Shown: positions 25,520-34,967 of the stretch, in pieces
Numbering within the stretch: position 1 is the stretch's first letter
Layout: each line of letters starts with the position of its first letter
Assembly: GCA_947496175.1 (NCBI GenBank)
Contig: CANMBU010000001.1
Span: forward strand, 558,001 to 622,000
Length of the DNA stretch: 64,000 nucleotides
Direction of reading: 5' to 3'
Source of the DNA: an uncultured Roseovarius sp.
Lineage (GTDB): Bacteria; Pseudomonadota; Alphaproteobacteria; Rhodobacterales; Rhodobacteraceae
Notes under the pieces: model-generated
What the model saw: only the letters and a program-made list of their open reading frames with translations
Database searches by the model: none
What the model was told of the DNA's origin: nothing
Program-made: the position numbers and the translations under genes

Positions 25520-26427
25520 GCGTCTTCGCAATCCTGTCTATGGCGCTTTTGCTGGATGCGCTCTTTGGTGAACCCCGCTGGCTTTGGCAGCGTATGCCAC
25601 ATCCAGCCATCCTTATGGGCCGCGCGATAGAGTTTGGGGATACGTGGCTCAATCGCGGGGCGCTGCCACATCTCAATGGTATTTTTCTCATGCTCTTGTT
25701 GAGTTTCGCAGCCATTGGACTTGGTCTGTTGTTCCAGAGCATTGGCTGGTGGGCTGAGGTCATCCTGGCGGCCATCCTGCTCGCACATCGTAGCCTTGTT
25801 GACCACGTCAACGCCGTGGCGCGGGCCTTGCGTCTATCACTTGGGGACGGGCGCAAAAGCGTGGCAATGATCGTGGGGCGCGATACGTCGCAAATGACCC
25901 CGCAAGATGTTTCACGCGCGGCCATTGAATCGGCCGCGGAAAACTTCAGTGACGGTGTCATCGCCCCCGCTTTCTGGTTCCTTGTTGGCGGATTGCCGGG
26001 GCTCTTCCTTTACAAGATCACCAACACCGCCGACAGCATGATCGGCTACCGCACACCCCGGCATGAAGCCTTCGGATGGGCCGCTGCGCGGTTTGATGAC
26101 CTGCTCAATCTTATCCCTGCACGTCTCACGGCTGCACTGCTTGCACTGGTCTTCCGCCTGTTGAACGCCTGGCGCGACATCCAAGCCGATGCCCGACTGC
26201 ACCGGTCGCCCAATGCCGGTTGGCCCGAAGCCGCTATGGCACGTGGTCTGGACGTATCATTGGCAGGTCCTCGATCCTATGACGGCGAATTGCGTGACTT
26301 TCCCTTTGTGCATACCCATGGCCGCAAAGATGCAAACCCAGCCGACATCGACGCCGGCTGTCGTGCCCTTTGGATGGCCTGGGGTTTGGCCTTTCTCTGT
26401 GTCTCGACACTCGCACTCTTCGTGTAA
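25516..26427 (+). CDS. cobD: Adenosylcobinamide-phosphate synthase (CbiB/CobD)
   Basis: A 303-residue inner-membrane protein that joins aminopropanol (phosphate) to adenosylcobyric acid. Family marks are LLLDALFGEPRWLWQRMPHPAILMGR, AIESAAENFSDGVIAP, KITNTADSMIGYRTPRHEAFGWAAARFDDLLNLIPARL and the C-terminal membrane helix. It begins with TTG at 25516 inside a TTGA overlap with the cobC stop. The name CobD is used in the aerobic scheme and CbiB in Salmonella; both mean the same enzyme. End of the first cobalamin operon. Confidence 0.95.
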   Translation: MSVFAILSMALLLDALFGEPRWLWQRMPHPAILMGRAIEFGDTWLNRGALPHLNGIFLMLLLSFAAIGLGLLFQSIGWWAEVILAAILLAHRSLVDHVNAVARALRLSLGDGRKSVAMIVGRDTSQMTPQDVSRAAIESAAENFSDGVIAPAFWFLVGGLPGLFLYKITNTADSMIGYRTPRHEAFGWAAARFDDLLNLIPARLTAALLALVFRLLNAWRDIQADARLHRSPNAGWPEAAMARGLDVSLAGPRSYDGELRDFPFVHTHGRKDANPADIDAGCRALWMAWGLAFLCVSTLALFV

Positions 26428-26509
26428 CCAACGAAAATCACACCTGAAAGCTTTGCCCGTATCCCATAGCACGCTAGATTGCCGATCAAGGGACGGTTTG
26501 GGGACGATT

Positions 26510-27679
26510 ATGAAAACATATGTACTTGCCGGGCTGCTCAGCCTGTGCGCCGGATCAGTGGCCGCACAAAGCTGTGGCGGAAGCTTTTCGGGTTTTGTCG
26601 ACGCTCTGAAATCCGAAGCCACAGCAAAAGGTCACGACCCGGCCACTGTTGATCGCTTTTTCGCATCCGTGCGTCAGGATCAAAAAGTCCTGCAAGCCGA
26701 CCGCAGGCAGGGCGTTTTTCAAAAACCCTTCACCGACTTTGCACGCCGTCTCATCAGCGCCAACAGGCTCAACACTGGCATCGCAAAGGGGCGTCAATTC
26801 GCATCAACCTTTGACCGGATCGAAAACGAGCACGGCGTCAGTCGGGGTGTTCTCTTGGCGTTTTGGGCATTTGAAACTGATTTCGGCGGATTTCAGGGGG
26901 ATTTCAATACGCTGAACGCATTGGTCACGCTCAGCCATGACTGTCGCCGCCCCGAACTTTTCCGCCCACAGGTGTTCGCCGCGTTGGAGTTGTTTGAGCA
27001 GGGTGATTTCGACCCAGCCCGCACCACCGGCGCCTGGGCCGGCGAGATTGGCATGGTGCAAATGCTGCCGCGCGATATTCTGGAAAACGGTGTGGATGGC
27101 GACGGGGACGGCAAAGTCGATCTCAAACGCTCTGCCAAGGACGCGCTTATGTCAGGTGGCAAGATGCTGCAATCTTTGGGCTGGCGCGCTGGCGAACCTT
27201 GGCTACAGGAAGTGGACGTGCCCGATACACTTGATTGGTCACTAAGCGGGCTGCGCACATCCAAACCCGCCTCTGACTGGGAGGCACTGGGCATTACACC
27301 GCGCCACGGCCAAATCGCCAGCGGGCTGGAGGCCAGCTTGATCCTGCCGCAGGGGCGCAAGGGGCCAGCCTTTCTCGCCTATCCGAATTTCCGCGTGTAT
27401 TTCGAGTGGAATCAAAGCTTTGTCTACGTCCTGACCGCCGCCTATTTCGCCAACCGCCTCGAAGGCGCGCCGGTGTTTGACGCGGGCAACCCAGAGCCGG
27501 GCCTTGCTGGAGAGCAAATGAAAGCGCTGCAACGCAAACTGGCTGATCGCGGCTACGACGTCGGCAAGATCGACGGCATTCTCGGCGCAGGCACACGTGC
27601 GGCCGTTCAGGACGTGCAAAAGGAACTTGGGATGCCTGCTGATGCCTGGCCCACGGCGGCACTTCTGAACCGGCTATGA
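26510..27679 (+). CDS. Lytic murein transglycosylase, MltB-type, with peptidoglycan-binding domain
   Basis: A 389-residue periplasmic enzyme that cleaves peptidoglycan between MurNAc and GlcNAc. It has a signal peptide (MKTYVLAGLLSLCAGSVAAQ), an SLT_2/MltB catalytic domain with the acid in WAFETDFGGFQGDFN, TGAWAGEIGMVQMLP and the calcium-loop-like DGDGDGKVDL, and a C-terminal PG_binding_1 domain (MKALQRKLADRGYDVGKIDG). ATG at 26510 starts directly at the signal peptide; the frame extends back to 26189 inside the cobD coding region without meaning. Its stop overlaps the next start by 4 bases. Confidence 0.92.
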   Translation: MKTYVLAGLLSLCAGSVAAQSCGGSFSGFVDALKSEATAKGHDPATVDRFFASVRQDQKVLQADRRQGVFQKPFTDFARRLISANRLNTGIAKGRQFASTFDRIENEHGVSRGVLLAFWAFETDFGGFQGDFNTLNALVTLSHDCRRPELFRPQVFAALELFEQGDFDPARTTGAWAGEIGMVQMLPRDILENGVDGDGDGKVDLKRSAKDALMSGGKMLQSLGWRAGEPWLQEVDVPDTLDWSLSGLRTSKPASDWEALGITPRHGQIASGLEASLILPQGRKGPAFLAYPNFRVYFEWNQSFVYVLTAAYFANRLEGAPVFDAGNPEPGLAGEQMKALQRKLADRGYDVGKIDGILGAGTRAAVQDVQKELGMPADAWPTAALLNRL

Positions 27680-28788
27680 CGGACGCCCCGTTCGAGATCT
27701 TTCTGTCAACAGCACCGGGACTAGAGCCTTATCTTTTGAAAGAAACGCAAGAGCTTGGCTTTCACGAGGCCAAGGCGATGGCCGGTGGCGTCAGTTTCAT
27801 GGGCACATGGACCGATGTGTGGCGCGCCAACCTATGGTCGCGCGGCGCCTCACGGGTGCTGGCGCGTATCGGGTCTTTCCGCGCCTTTCATCTGGCACAG
27901 CTCGACAAACGCGCGCGCAAGTTTCCCTGGGGTGACATATTGCGCCCCAATGTGCCTTTGCGGGTCGAAGCCACGTGCAAAAAGTCCAAGATCTACCACG
28001 ACAGAGCTGCGACCCAACGCATCGAACGTGCCATCCACGAAACACTAGGCGCCCCCATCACCAAAGACGCCAGCCTGCGCCTTATGATGCGGATTGAGGA
28101 TGACCTCTGCACGTTCAGCCTCGACACCAGCGGCGCGCCTCTGCATCAGCGCGGGTTCAAGCAATTCGTCGCCAAAGCGCCCATGCGCGAAACCATGGCC
28201 GCTCTCCTTTTGCGCGCCTGCGGCTACACCGGCACCGAACCGGTGCTTGATCCAATGTGCGGCTCTGGCACCTTTCTGATTGAAGCCGCAGAGATGGCCA
28301 CAGGGCTTGCTCCGGGTCGGGCACGGCGCTTTGCGTTTGAAGATCTCGCGATTTTTGACAGCGCCGCGTGGGACACACTGCGTGCCTCAGCAAAGCCGAA
28401 CGCATCGGATCTAAAATTCCTTGGCTTTGACCGCGACACAGGTGCCGTGAAAGGTGCAAATGAGAATGCGGCACGGGCCGGAGTCGATGACGTCATTTCC
28501 ATCACACACCAGCCCGTGAGCAATCTTGACCGCCCTGATGGCCCACCCGGCCTCGTTATTGTGAATCCACCTTATGGCGCACGTATCGGGACGAAAAAAC
28601 CACTCTACGGATTATACGCAAGCCTTGGAGAACGCTTGAAAAATCACTTCTCCGGCTGGCGCGTGGGTCTTGTAACGACCGAAGCAGATCTGGCCAAAAC
28701 AACCGGTCTTCCGTTGATCCAACCCGGCCCTCCAATCGCCCATGGCGGCCTGAAGATAAAACTGTGGATAACGGCCCCTCTGCCCTAG
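27676..28788 (+). CDS. THUMP-domain class I SAM-dependent RNA methyltransferase (RlmL-N type)
   Basis: A 370-residue protein with an N-terminal ferredoxin-like/THUMP part (FEIFLSTAPGLEPYLLKE, LRVEATCKKSKIYHDRAA) and a Rossmann methyltransferase half with DPMCGSGTFLIEAAEMA and the catalytic NPPYGARIG. This corresponds to the RlmL (23S rRNA m2G2445) half of E. coli RlmKL; the RlmK half is absent, as in many alphaproteobacteria. It overlaps the transglycosylase stop (ATGA). Exact target base is inferred from family only. Confidence 0.88.
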   Translation: MTDAPFEIFLSTAPGLEPYLLKETQELGFHEAKAMAGGVSFMGTWTDVWRANLWSRGASRVLARIGSFRAFHLAQLDKRARKFPWGDILRPNVPLRVEATCKKSKIYHDRAATQRIERAIHETLGAPITKDASLRLMMRIEDDLCTFSLDTSGAPLHQRGFKQFVAKAPMRETMAALLLRACGYTGTEPVLDPMCGSGTFLIEAAEMATGLAPGRARRFAFEDLAIFDSAAWDTLRASAKPNASDLKFLGFDRDTGAVKGANENAARAGVDDVISITHQPVSNLDRPDGPPGLVIVNPPYGARIGTKKPLYGLYASLGERLKNHFSGWRVGLVTTEADLAKTTGLPLIQPGPPIAHGGLKIKLWITAPLP

Positions 28789-28922
28789 TTCACGGCACCT
28801 CACCAAAGCTTTACCCAGGTTGCTGATCGAATTGCGGAATTCGTGCGTATCTGTCCTCAAACGCGCGTGGAAACACGCGTCGAAATTCGGGCCAAAAGGT
28901 CCACGAAGGAGAGACGCACACC

Positions 28923-30110
28923 ATGGCACTGCTTGCCACAAACACCCCAGTCGCAGGACTGCCGCTATCGCCGCGGTGGCCTCTGGCGCGGTTTGGTGTG
29001 CTCTTTGCGTGGATTGCGGTCGTGATCTACGCAGCGTCCAACTCCATTGTGACGCAGCTCGTTGATATTGGTGCCGCCAATCCTGTCGGCAATGGTCACA
29101 ACGCGATCACCTATTCCAACCTGCTCTTGCTGGGGTCGCTTCTGTCGGTGATCCCGATGGCCATCCTGTTTCGCAAGGACCTGACCCGCGATAACATCCA
29201 AGCGCTCAAACCTCGGGACTGGCGGGTGATGACTCTCTCGGCCTTCCTGTCTTCCGCCCTGACGCCGGGGCTTTTCTTCTTCGCGCTGGCCAACACGACC
29301 GTCACAAATGTGATTTTGATCAGTCGCATCGAACCGCCTCTGTTTCTGCTCGCCGCCTGGTTTGTGTTCAACGAACGTTTCCCGCCCCGCGCCATGATTG
29401 CCGGGCTCATCGCCCTGACCGGCGCCGTTGTGATGATCAGCATGAACGAGCATGGCGGCATGATGGGTCTTGGCATCGGCGAATGGGCGGCTGCGGCGGC
29501 AACCTTGTCCTATATCGCCTCTACGCTCGTGACCCGCAAAAGTCTGCGTGACGTGCCGATGGGTATCTTTTCCGTCTACCGGACCATCGTCGGTGCGGCC
29601 ATATATTTCGTGCTGGCCATACTCATCTTCGGACCAGACACATTCCGGGATTTGTTGTCGCCTGTGCTCTGGAGCTGGATCTGGGTCTATGCCGGTGTCG
29701 TCATCGTTTTTGGACAGATCGCCTGGAACCTTGCGCTCAAGCATGCCAGCTCAAGTGATCTGGCTCTTGCCACGTCCTTCTCGCCTCTGGCCGCAATTCT
29801 GATTGCGATGCTGCTGCTTGGCGAGAACCCCGGCGCGGGACTGATCCCCGGTGCCATTCTCATCGCAGTGGCTATTTTCGTAGGCCGGATGAGCGGTGCG
29901 AATGACAGCCGCATGATCGACGGGGCCAGCGCCAGCAAACAGGCGCGTGTCCACAGCGTTCCGGGACAGCCTTGCATGGGCAGCGATTGCCATGATGCTG
30001 CGCATTCTCCAAATACACACCTGTCTGTCACGATTAAGAAGCGACGACCGCCAGTCCTCTTGCGCCTGGCCAGCACTACGGCGCCACCCGGTCGGCAACT
30101 GAGCGGTTAG
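28923..30110 (+). CDS. DMT-superfamily (EamA) membrane transporter
   Basis: A 395-residue inner-membrane protein with ten helices in two EamA repeats. The first repeat begins near FGVLFAWIAVVIYAASNSIV and the second near GIGEWAAAAATLSYIASTLV. The transported compound cannot be inferred. The last 75 residues after GRMSGAND are not membrane-like, contain HSVPGQPCMGSDCHD and end basic, which is longer than usual for the family. This tail might follow an old frameshift. The start has GGAG upstream. Its stop is 6 bases from the convergent smc stop. Confidence 0.85.
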   Translation: MALLATNTPVAGLPLSPRWPLARFGVLFAWIAVVIYAASNSIVTQLVDIGAANPVGNGHNAITYSNLLLLGSLLSVIPMAILFRKDLTRDNIQALKPRDWRVMTLSAFLSSALTPGLFFFALANTTVTNVILISRIEPPLFLLAAWFVFNERFPPRAMIAGLIALTGAVVMISMNEHGGMMGLGIGEWAAAAATLSYIASTLVTRKSLRDVPMGIFSVYRTIVGAAIYFVLAILIFGPDTFRDLLSPVLWSWIWVYAGVVIVFGQIAWNLALKHASSSDLALATSFSPLAAILIAMLLLGENPGAGLIPGAILIAVAIFVGRMSGANDSRMIDGASASKQARVHSVPGQPCMGSDCHDAAHSPNTHLSVTIKKRRPPVLLRLASTTAPPGRQLSG

Positions 30111-30115
30111 ACCGC

Positions 30116-33100
30116 TCAGGCCACCATCTGTTCGGCTTTCTTGAGATCAACGGAAACAAGCTGACTGACACCCTGCTCGGCCATGGTCACTCCAAAGAGA
30201 CGATCCATCCGACTCATGGTGACCGCGTGATGCGTAATAATCAAAAACCGCGTTTGTGTTCGGCGGCACATCTCGTCCAGCAGATCACAGAACCGGCCCA
30301 CATTGGCATCATCAAGCGGCGCATCAACCTCATCGAGCACACAAATCGGTGCCGGATTGGCGAGAAACACCGCAAAGATAAGCGCCAGGGCCGTGAGCGT
30401 CTGCTCCCCCCCCGACAAAAGACTCAGCGTCGCCAGCTTCTTACCTGGCGGCTGGCACATGATCTCAAGGCCGGCCTCCAGAGGATCATCACTTTCAACC
30501 ATCACCAGGTTGGCCTCGCCACCGCCAAAGAGATGTTTGAAGAGCAGAGAAAAGTTGGAGTTGACCTGCCCAAAAGCCGTGAGCAATCGTTCGCGACCTT
30601 CCTTGTTGAGCGATGCAATACCATTGCGCAATGTACGAATGGCCTCTTCCAGATCATTCTTTTCCTCCAGCAACGCCATATGCTCTTGCTCAATCTCTCG
30701 GGCGTCCTCCTCAGCGCGCAGATTCACCGCTCCCAGCGCATCTCGCTGACGCTTCAGGCGGTTTACATCTGCCTCAATCGCATCCGCTGCTGGCATCGCC
30801 TCTGGATCAACATCCAGCTTCTCCAGCAGGGTTTCCGGCGTCAGCTCAAGCTCTTCCGCAATACGCGTGGCAGCCAATGTCAGGGTTTCGCGTGCCGCCT
30901 CGGCCCTCGCATCCGACCGCGCCCGCGCCTCACGTGCTTCTCCTGCGGCGCGCTCTGCGTCGCGTTCTGCGGCCACGGCATCACGCGCCACGGCTTCCGC
31001 CTTTGACAGAATATCAGCAGCCTCAGCACGGCGCGCTTCGGCCTTGGTGATGTCTTCGCTTAACGCCGCTCGTTTCTCGGCAAGCTCATCCGGCTTGGCC
31101 ATGGCCTCCTGAAGTTCGGCCTCGCTTTCAACCTTGCGATCCGCCAATTCCGCACTGCGTTTCTCGGCGGTTTCCAACCGGTGCCGCCACCCAGACAGCT
31201 CTTTGGTAACCTCCTGCGCCCGTTTGGTGCGCGCCTCGCCCTCACGGCGCAGCTCATCATGGGACGATCGATGCGAGATCATTGTGATCCGCGCGGCCTC
31301 AACCGTCATCTTGATGTCTTCAACCTGCGCGCGTGCAGCGTCTAAATCACCCAGATCACCCAGCGCCTCTTCGGCTTCTGACAAGGCGTCCCGCGCAGCC
31401 AACGCCTCTTCGGCATGCCGCGTCACCGCCAATTTCAGGCTTTCTAGCTTCGATTGCGCAAGGTTGCGATCCGCCTCCGCGCGCGACAGAGCACGATTTG
31501 CTTCTGCCATGGCACTATCAGCCGCGCGACGCGCTTCTCTGGCAGCACGGTCAGCTTCCGTCGTATCGGTCAGCCGGGTCTTGAGCGTATCATGCGCCGC
31601 AGCGGCCCCGTCGGCGCGCGCGTTAGCATGTGAAAGCTGTTGTTTGAGATCTTCCAATCGGTTGAGCTGTTGCAGGCGCAAAGCGGCTGCCGAAGGCGCG
31701 TCTTCGGCCCAGGCACGATACCCGTCCCAGCGCCACAGATCCCCTTCGGTACTGACCAGCCGCTGACCGGGCTTGAGGTCTGACTGAAGCTTGGCCCCTT
31801 CGTCCGGATCGACCAAACCAATTTGCGAAATGCGTCGGGCCAAAACACCCGGAACGGTAACAAAGTCGCTGAGTGCAGGAACGCCCTTTGGCAGGGCTTG
31901 TGCGGATGAATACTGCGACAGGTTCACCCAACCAGACGGGCCATCGCTCTCAACAGCCGGTGCGCGCAAATCATCCGCCAAAGCAGCACCCAGAGCCTTC
32001 TCGTACCCTGTGTTGACCTGCACCATGTCGACGATTTGACCACCCTCAGCGGTGTCGCGCTCCAGAAGTCGTGCCAAAGCCGAAGCCTCTGCTGAAAGCG
32101 CATTGACCTCACCTTCAGCCTCCGAACGTTCGGCACGTGCTTCCGCTTCGCGCGCCTGTGCATCAGCCCGCGCTTCATCCGCTGCAGTCAGCGCTTGCTC
32201 TGCTGCGACGGCGGCCGAAGCAGCGTTGGTTTCCGCTTTTTGGGCTGTTTCAAACTGTTCCGATGCCTCAGCAACTGCCGCCTCTGCGGCCTGTGCGGCG
32301 TCTTTCGCGTGGGTTGCTTGGTCCTCGGATTTTTGCAGCGTCGTCTTATGATCTTCCACCAAACGCTGCACGGATTGATGCCGGGCCGCCAACCGTGCGA
32401 CATCTTCGGTCAGTTGCGACAGGTCGGTTTCCCGTGTCTGCAACACAGCCGCCGCATCCTGCGCTTCCTTTGCAGCCTCGGCCACGCGGTCCTCGTGCCC
32501 CTCAGTCGCCTTGGCCAGTTCTTTGGCCTCCCATTCGAGCCGCTCGATGGTCTCGCCCGCGTCGCGGTTGAGATTGCCCTCGCGCTCCATATCAAGCTCA
32601 AGTTGCTCAATGCGCGCCTGCAAGGTCTCAATGCGATCCTGAGCAGCCTGTTCCTGATCGGCCAGAGTGTCGCGGCTCACCATCAAACGCTGCAGAATTG
32701 CGGCTGCAATCGCCTCTTCCTCGCGCAGCGGTGGCAAGGCTTCATCGGCGCGCTGACGCAATTTGGCCGCCTCACGTGCCGCGGCCTCGGCGCGACCAGC
32801 CTCTGCTGTGCGCTCTGTCAACTCCTGCTCGGCAGTGGCCCGCACGACATCGGCCTCTTTCCAGCGCCGATAGAGCAACAGACCCTCGGCCTGCCGCAAC
32901 TCTTCCCCAATTTGGCGATAGCGCATGGCCTGCTTGGCTTGCCGCGCCAACTGCGCCAACTGTCCGGCGAGTTGTTCAATGACATCATCCACGCGGGTCA
33001 GATTGGATTCTGCCCCCTTCAGCTTCAATTCGGCCTCATGCCGCCGCTGATAAAGCCCCGAAATCCCCGCCGCTTCCTCCAGAATACGCCGACGCGCCGT

Positions 33101-33571
33101 GGGTTTGGCATTGATCAATTCTGAAATCTGCCCTTGCCGCACGAGGGCCGGAGAATGTGCGCCTGTTGAGGCATCGGCAAACAGCATCTGAACATCGCGT
33201 GCGCGCACGTCTTTGCCATTCACTTTATAGGCGCTGCCCACATCCCGCGTGATCCGGCGCACGATCTCAAGATGATCGGCATCGTTGAACCCCTGCGGCG
33301 CCAGACGCTCGGAATTGTCGATATGGATGCTGACCTCTGCAAAGTTGCGCGCAGGCCGCGTCGCGGCGCCTGCAAAAATCACATCTTCCATGCCCGACCC
33401 GCGCATCGAGGTGGGTCGGTTTTCTCCCATGACCCAACGCAAGGCCTCAAGCAGGTTCGATTTACCACAGCCGTTTGGCCCAACCACACCGGTCAAACCA
33501 TCCGAGATGAACAGGTCGGTGGGGTCCACAAAACTTTTGAACCCGGTCAATCTGAGCTTGGAAAACTGCAC
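30116..33571 (-). CDS. smc: Chromosome segregation protein SMC
   Basis: A 1151-residue condensin ATPase. The N-terminal head has Walker A GPNGCGKSNLLEALRWVMGE. Long coiled coils (about 170-500 and 640-990) flank a hinge near residues 510-640. The C-terminal head has the LSGGEQTLTALAL signature and Walker B ICVLDEVDAPLDDANVGRF. The arms are strongly rich in A and E, usual for high-GC alphaproteobacteria. Length is normal. The partners scpA/scpB are not in the window. It is transcribed away from the cobalamin riboswitch region. Confidence 0.98.
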   Translation of the reverse strand: MQFSKLRLTGFKSFVDPTDLFISDGLTGVVGPNGCGKSNLLEALRWVMGENRPTSMRGSGMEDVIFAGAATRPARNFAEVSIHIDNSERLAPQGFNDADHLEIVRRITRDVGSAYKVNGKDVRARDVQMLFADASTGAHSPALVRQGQISELINAKPTARRRILEEAAGISGLYQRRHEAELKLKGAESNLTRVDDVIEQLAGQLAQLARQAKQAMRYRQIGEELRQAEGLLLYRRWKEADVVRATAEQELTERTAEAGRAEAAAREAAKLRQRADEALPPLREEEAIAAAILQRLMVSRDTLADQEQAAQDRIETLQARIEQLELDMEREGNLNRDAGETIERLEWEAKELAKATEGHEDRVAEAAKEAQDAAAVLQTRETDLSQLTEDVARLAARHQSVQRLVEDHKTTLQKSEDQATHAKDAAQAAEAAVAEASEQFETAQKAETNAASAAVAAEQALTAADEARADAQAREAEARAERSEAEGEVNALSAEASALARLLERDTAEGGQIVDMVQVNTGYEKALGAALADDLRAPAVESDGPSGWVNLSQYSSAQALPKGVPALSDFVTVPGVLARRISQIGLVDPDEGAKLQSDLKPGQRLVSTEGDLWRWDGYRAWAEDAPSAAALRLQQLNRLEDLKQQLSHANARADGAAAAHDTLKTRLTDTTEADRAAREARRAADSAMAEANRALSRAEADRNLAQSKLESLKLAVTRHAEEALAARDALSEAEEALGDLGDLDAARAQVEDIKMTVEAARITMISHRSSHDELRREGEARTKRAQEVTKELSGWRHRLETAEKRSAELADRKVESEAELQEAMAKPDELAEKRAALSEDITKAEARRAEAADILSKAEAVARDAVAAERDAERAAGEAREARARSDARAEAARETLTLAATRIAEELELTPETLLEKLDVDPEAMPAADAIEADVNRLKRQRDALGAVNLRAEEDAREIEQEHMALLEEKNDLEEAIRTLRNGIASLNKEGRERLLTAFGQVNSNFSLLFKHLFGGGEANLVMVESDDPLEAGLEIMCQPPGKKLATLSLLSGGEQTLTALALIFAVFLANPAPICVLDEVDAPLDDANVGRFCDLLDEMCRRTQTRFLIITHHAVTMSRMDRLFGVTMAEQGVSQLVSVDLKKAEQMVA

Positions 33572-33814
33572 GCGTGTCGATCCCTCTTACCTGGCCGATC
33601 CGGTTTTATAAGTGATTCCGGCCTTGGAGGCCTATGGAACGCCAGCCCAAGCCTTGGAGTCAACGTAAAACCCCTGTATGTGGCCATACTCTGCCAGTTA
33701 TCCACAAGATATTGAATATACCTGAAGAAAGCTCCGGTGAGAAATGCCGCTCAAAAGCCGTCGGAGGTCGGAATCTTCCTTGACGGCGTGCACATGCGGT
33801 TTCATACCAGAGAG

Positions 33815-34006
33815 GCAAGGTTCCCCACCAAAAGTGCAAAGCACTGGGGATGAAACTGGGAATGACGTGAAAGCGGACCCACGCAGGGCGCCCAATCGTC
33901 AGCCGCCCCCGCGACTGTAAGCGGAGAGCACCCATCGCAGCGCCACTGGGATGACCCCGGGAAGGCCGATGGATGCACCGACCCGCGAGCCAGGAGACCG
34001 GCCTTC
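33815..34006 (+). ncRNA. Cobalamin (B12) riboswitch
   Basis: The conserved parts appear in order: AAGGTTCCCC start, GGGATGAAACTGGGAATGAC, CCCCCGCGACTGTAAGCGG (P4-L4 area), CACTGGGATGACCCCGGGAA, and the B12 box GAGCCAGGAGACCGGCC at the end. It lies 50 bases before cbtB and would lower expression of the cobalt genes when adenosylcobalamin is plentiful. Edges are approximate. Confidence 0.92.
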
Positions 34007-34021
34007 GTAGAACCTAATTCA

Positions 34022-34041
34022 ACGGCTCGGGTGAGAGCCGT
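34022..34041 (+). promoter_or_regulatory. Hairpin between riboswitch and cbtB start
   Basis: ACGGCTC (34022-34028) pairs with GAGCCGT (34035-34041), directly before the AAAAGGAG ribosome site of cbtB. It is probably the expression platform, acting on translation since no T run follows. Confidence 0.55.
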
Positions 34042-34056
34042 AAAAGGAGACAAACT

Positions 34057-34221
34057 ATGACGACCCTGGTAAAATCCACCTCCAGATCCTCTGTCTTGCC
34101 AATCGTGGCGGCTCTGGTTTTGGGCTTTGGCATCATCACCGTTGCCGGACATGTCCAAGCCGCAGCTCTGCACGATGCGGCTCATGATGTGCGCCACGCA
34201 ACTGGCTTTCCCTGCCACTAA
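34057..34221 (+). CDS. cbtB: CbtB, small cobalt-transport membrane subunit
   Basis: A 54-residue protein with one membrane helix (VLPIVAALVLGFGIITVAGHV) and a histidine-rich end (LHDAAHDVRHATGFPCH), the hallmark of CbtB in B12-regulated cobalt uptake. AAAAGGAG lies 7 bases before the ATG. It sits directly behind the cobalamin riboswitch and 3 bases before cbtA, the standard cbtB-cbtA order. Confidence 0.92.
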   Translation: MTTLVKSTSRSSVLPIVAALVLGFGIITVAGHVQAAALHDAAHDVRHATGFPCH

Positions 34222-34224
34222 GCC

Positions 34225-34914
34225 ATGTTTCAGAAAATTCTGACCAGCGCGCTGTTCGCTGGCTTCTGCGCAGGGCTGCTGGCAGCTGTGTTGCAGTTCG
34301 TATTCGTGCAACCTGTGTTGCTCCATGCCGAACTCTACGAGGGCGGTGATCTGGTGCATTTCGGGGCTGACCCGGTGACTGCGCACCCCGAACTTCCCGG
34401 CTTTGACGCCATGCGGGATGGGCTGAGTGTCCTCTTCTCAGCGCTAATATACGTCGGCTATGCGCTTATCCTCGTAGCCGCCATGGCTATGGCAGCAGAG
34501 CGCGACATCCAAATCGACGCGCGCAAAGGGCTGCTTTGGGGCATCGCCGGATTCGTTACGTTCCACTTTGCTCCAGCATTCTCGATGCCTCCCGAGGTTC
34601 CCGGTGTTGCAGCAGCAGATGTTGGGCTTCGGCAAATCTGGTGGTGGTCAACGGTCGCTGCAACCGGGATTGGCCTGATGCTCTTGGCCTTTGGATCCAA
34701 CTGGGTGGCTTGGGGCGCTGGATTTGCGCTTATCTTGGCACCACATATTTGGGGCGCGCCGCATCCTGATACCCTGATTGGACCGGTTCCACCCGAAATT
34801 GCCGCGCTCTTTGCCAGCCGCGCGCTTGGTGTTGGGCTGATAGTCTGGGCGATCCTTGGCGCACTTGCAGGGTACTTCTGGCAAAGTGAAAACCAGGAAG
34901 AAGCCATTGCATAA
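34225..34914 (+). CDS. cbtA: CbtA, cobalt transporter membrane subunit
   Basis: A 229-residue inner-membrane protein with five or so helices, matching CbtA: ILTSALFAGFCAGLLAAVLQ, VQPVLLHAELYEGG, GFVTFHFAPAFSMPPEVPG and LAPHIWGAPHP. With CbtB it is predicted to import cobalt for cobalamin; the transport mechanism has been deduced mainly from B12-riboswitch control. It follows cbtB by 3 bases and is followed by a GC-rich hairpin. Confidence 0.93.
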   Translation: MFQKILTSALFAGFCAGLLAAVLQFVFVQPVLLHAELYEGGDLVHFGADPVTAHPELPGFDAMRDGLSVLFSALIYVGYALILVAAMAMAAERDIQIDARKGLLWGIAGFVTFHFAPAFSMPPEVPGVAAADVGLRQIWWWSTVAATGIGLMLLAFGSNWVAWGAGFALILAPHIWGAPHPDTLIGPVPPEIAALFASRALGVGLIVWAILGALAGYFWQSENQEEAIA

Positions 34915-34923
34915 ACTTTCTTT

Positions 34924-34953
34924 CCCGGCGTTGCGTAGCGCCGGGATTTGTTT
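34924..34953 (+). terminator. GC-rich hairpin after cbtA
   Basis: CCCGGCG (34924-34930) pairs with CGCCGGG (34939-34945), followed by ATTTGTTT. The T stretch is interrupted, so it may attenuate rather than fully stop transcription into the His-rich protein gene. Confidence 0.55.
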
Positions 34954-34967
34954 GAAAGGGTTCTGAA

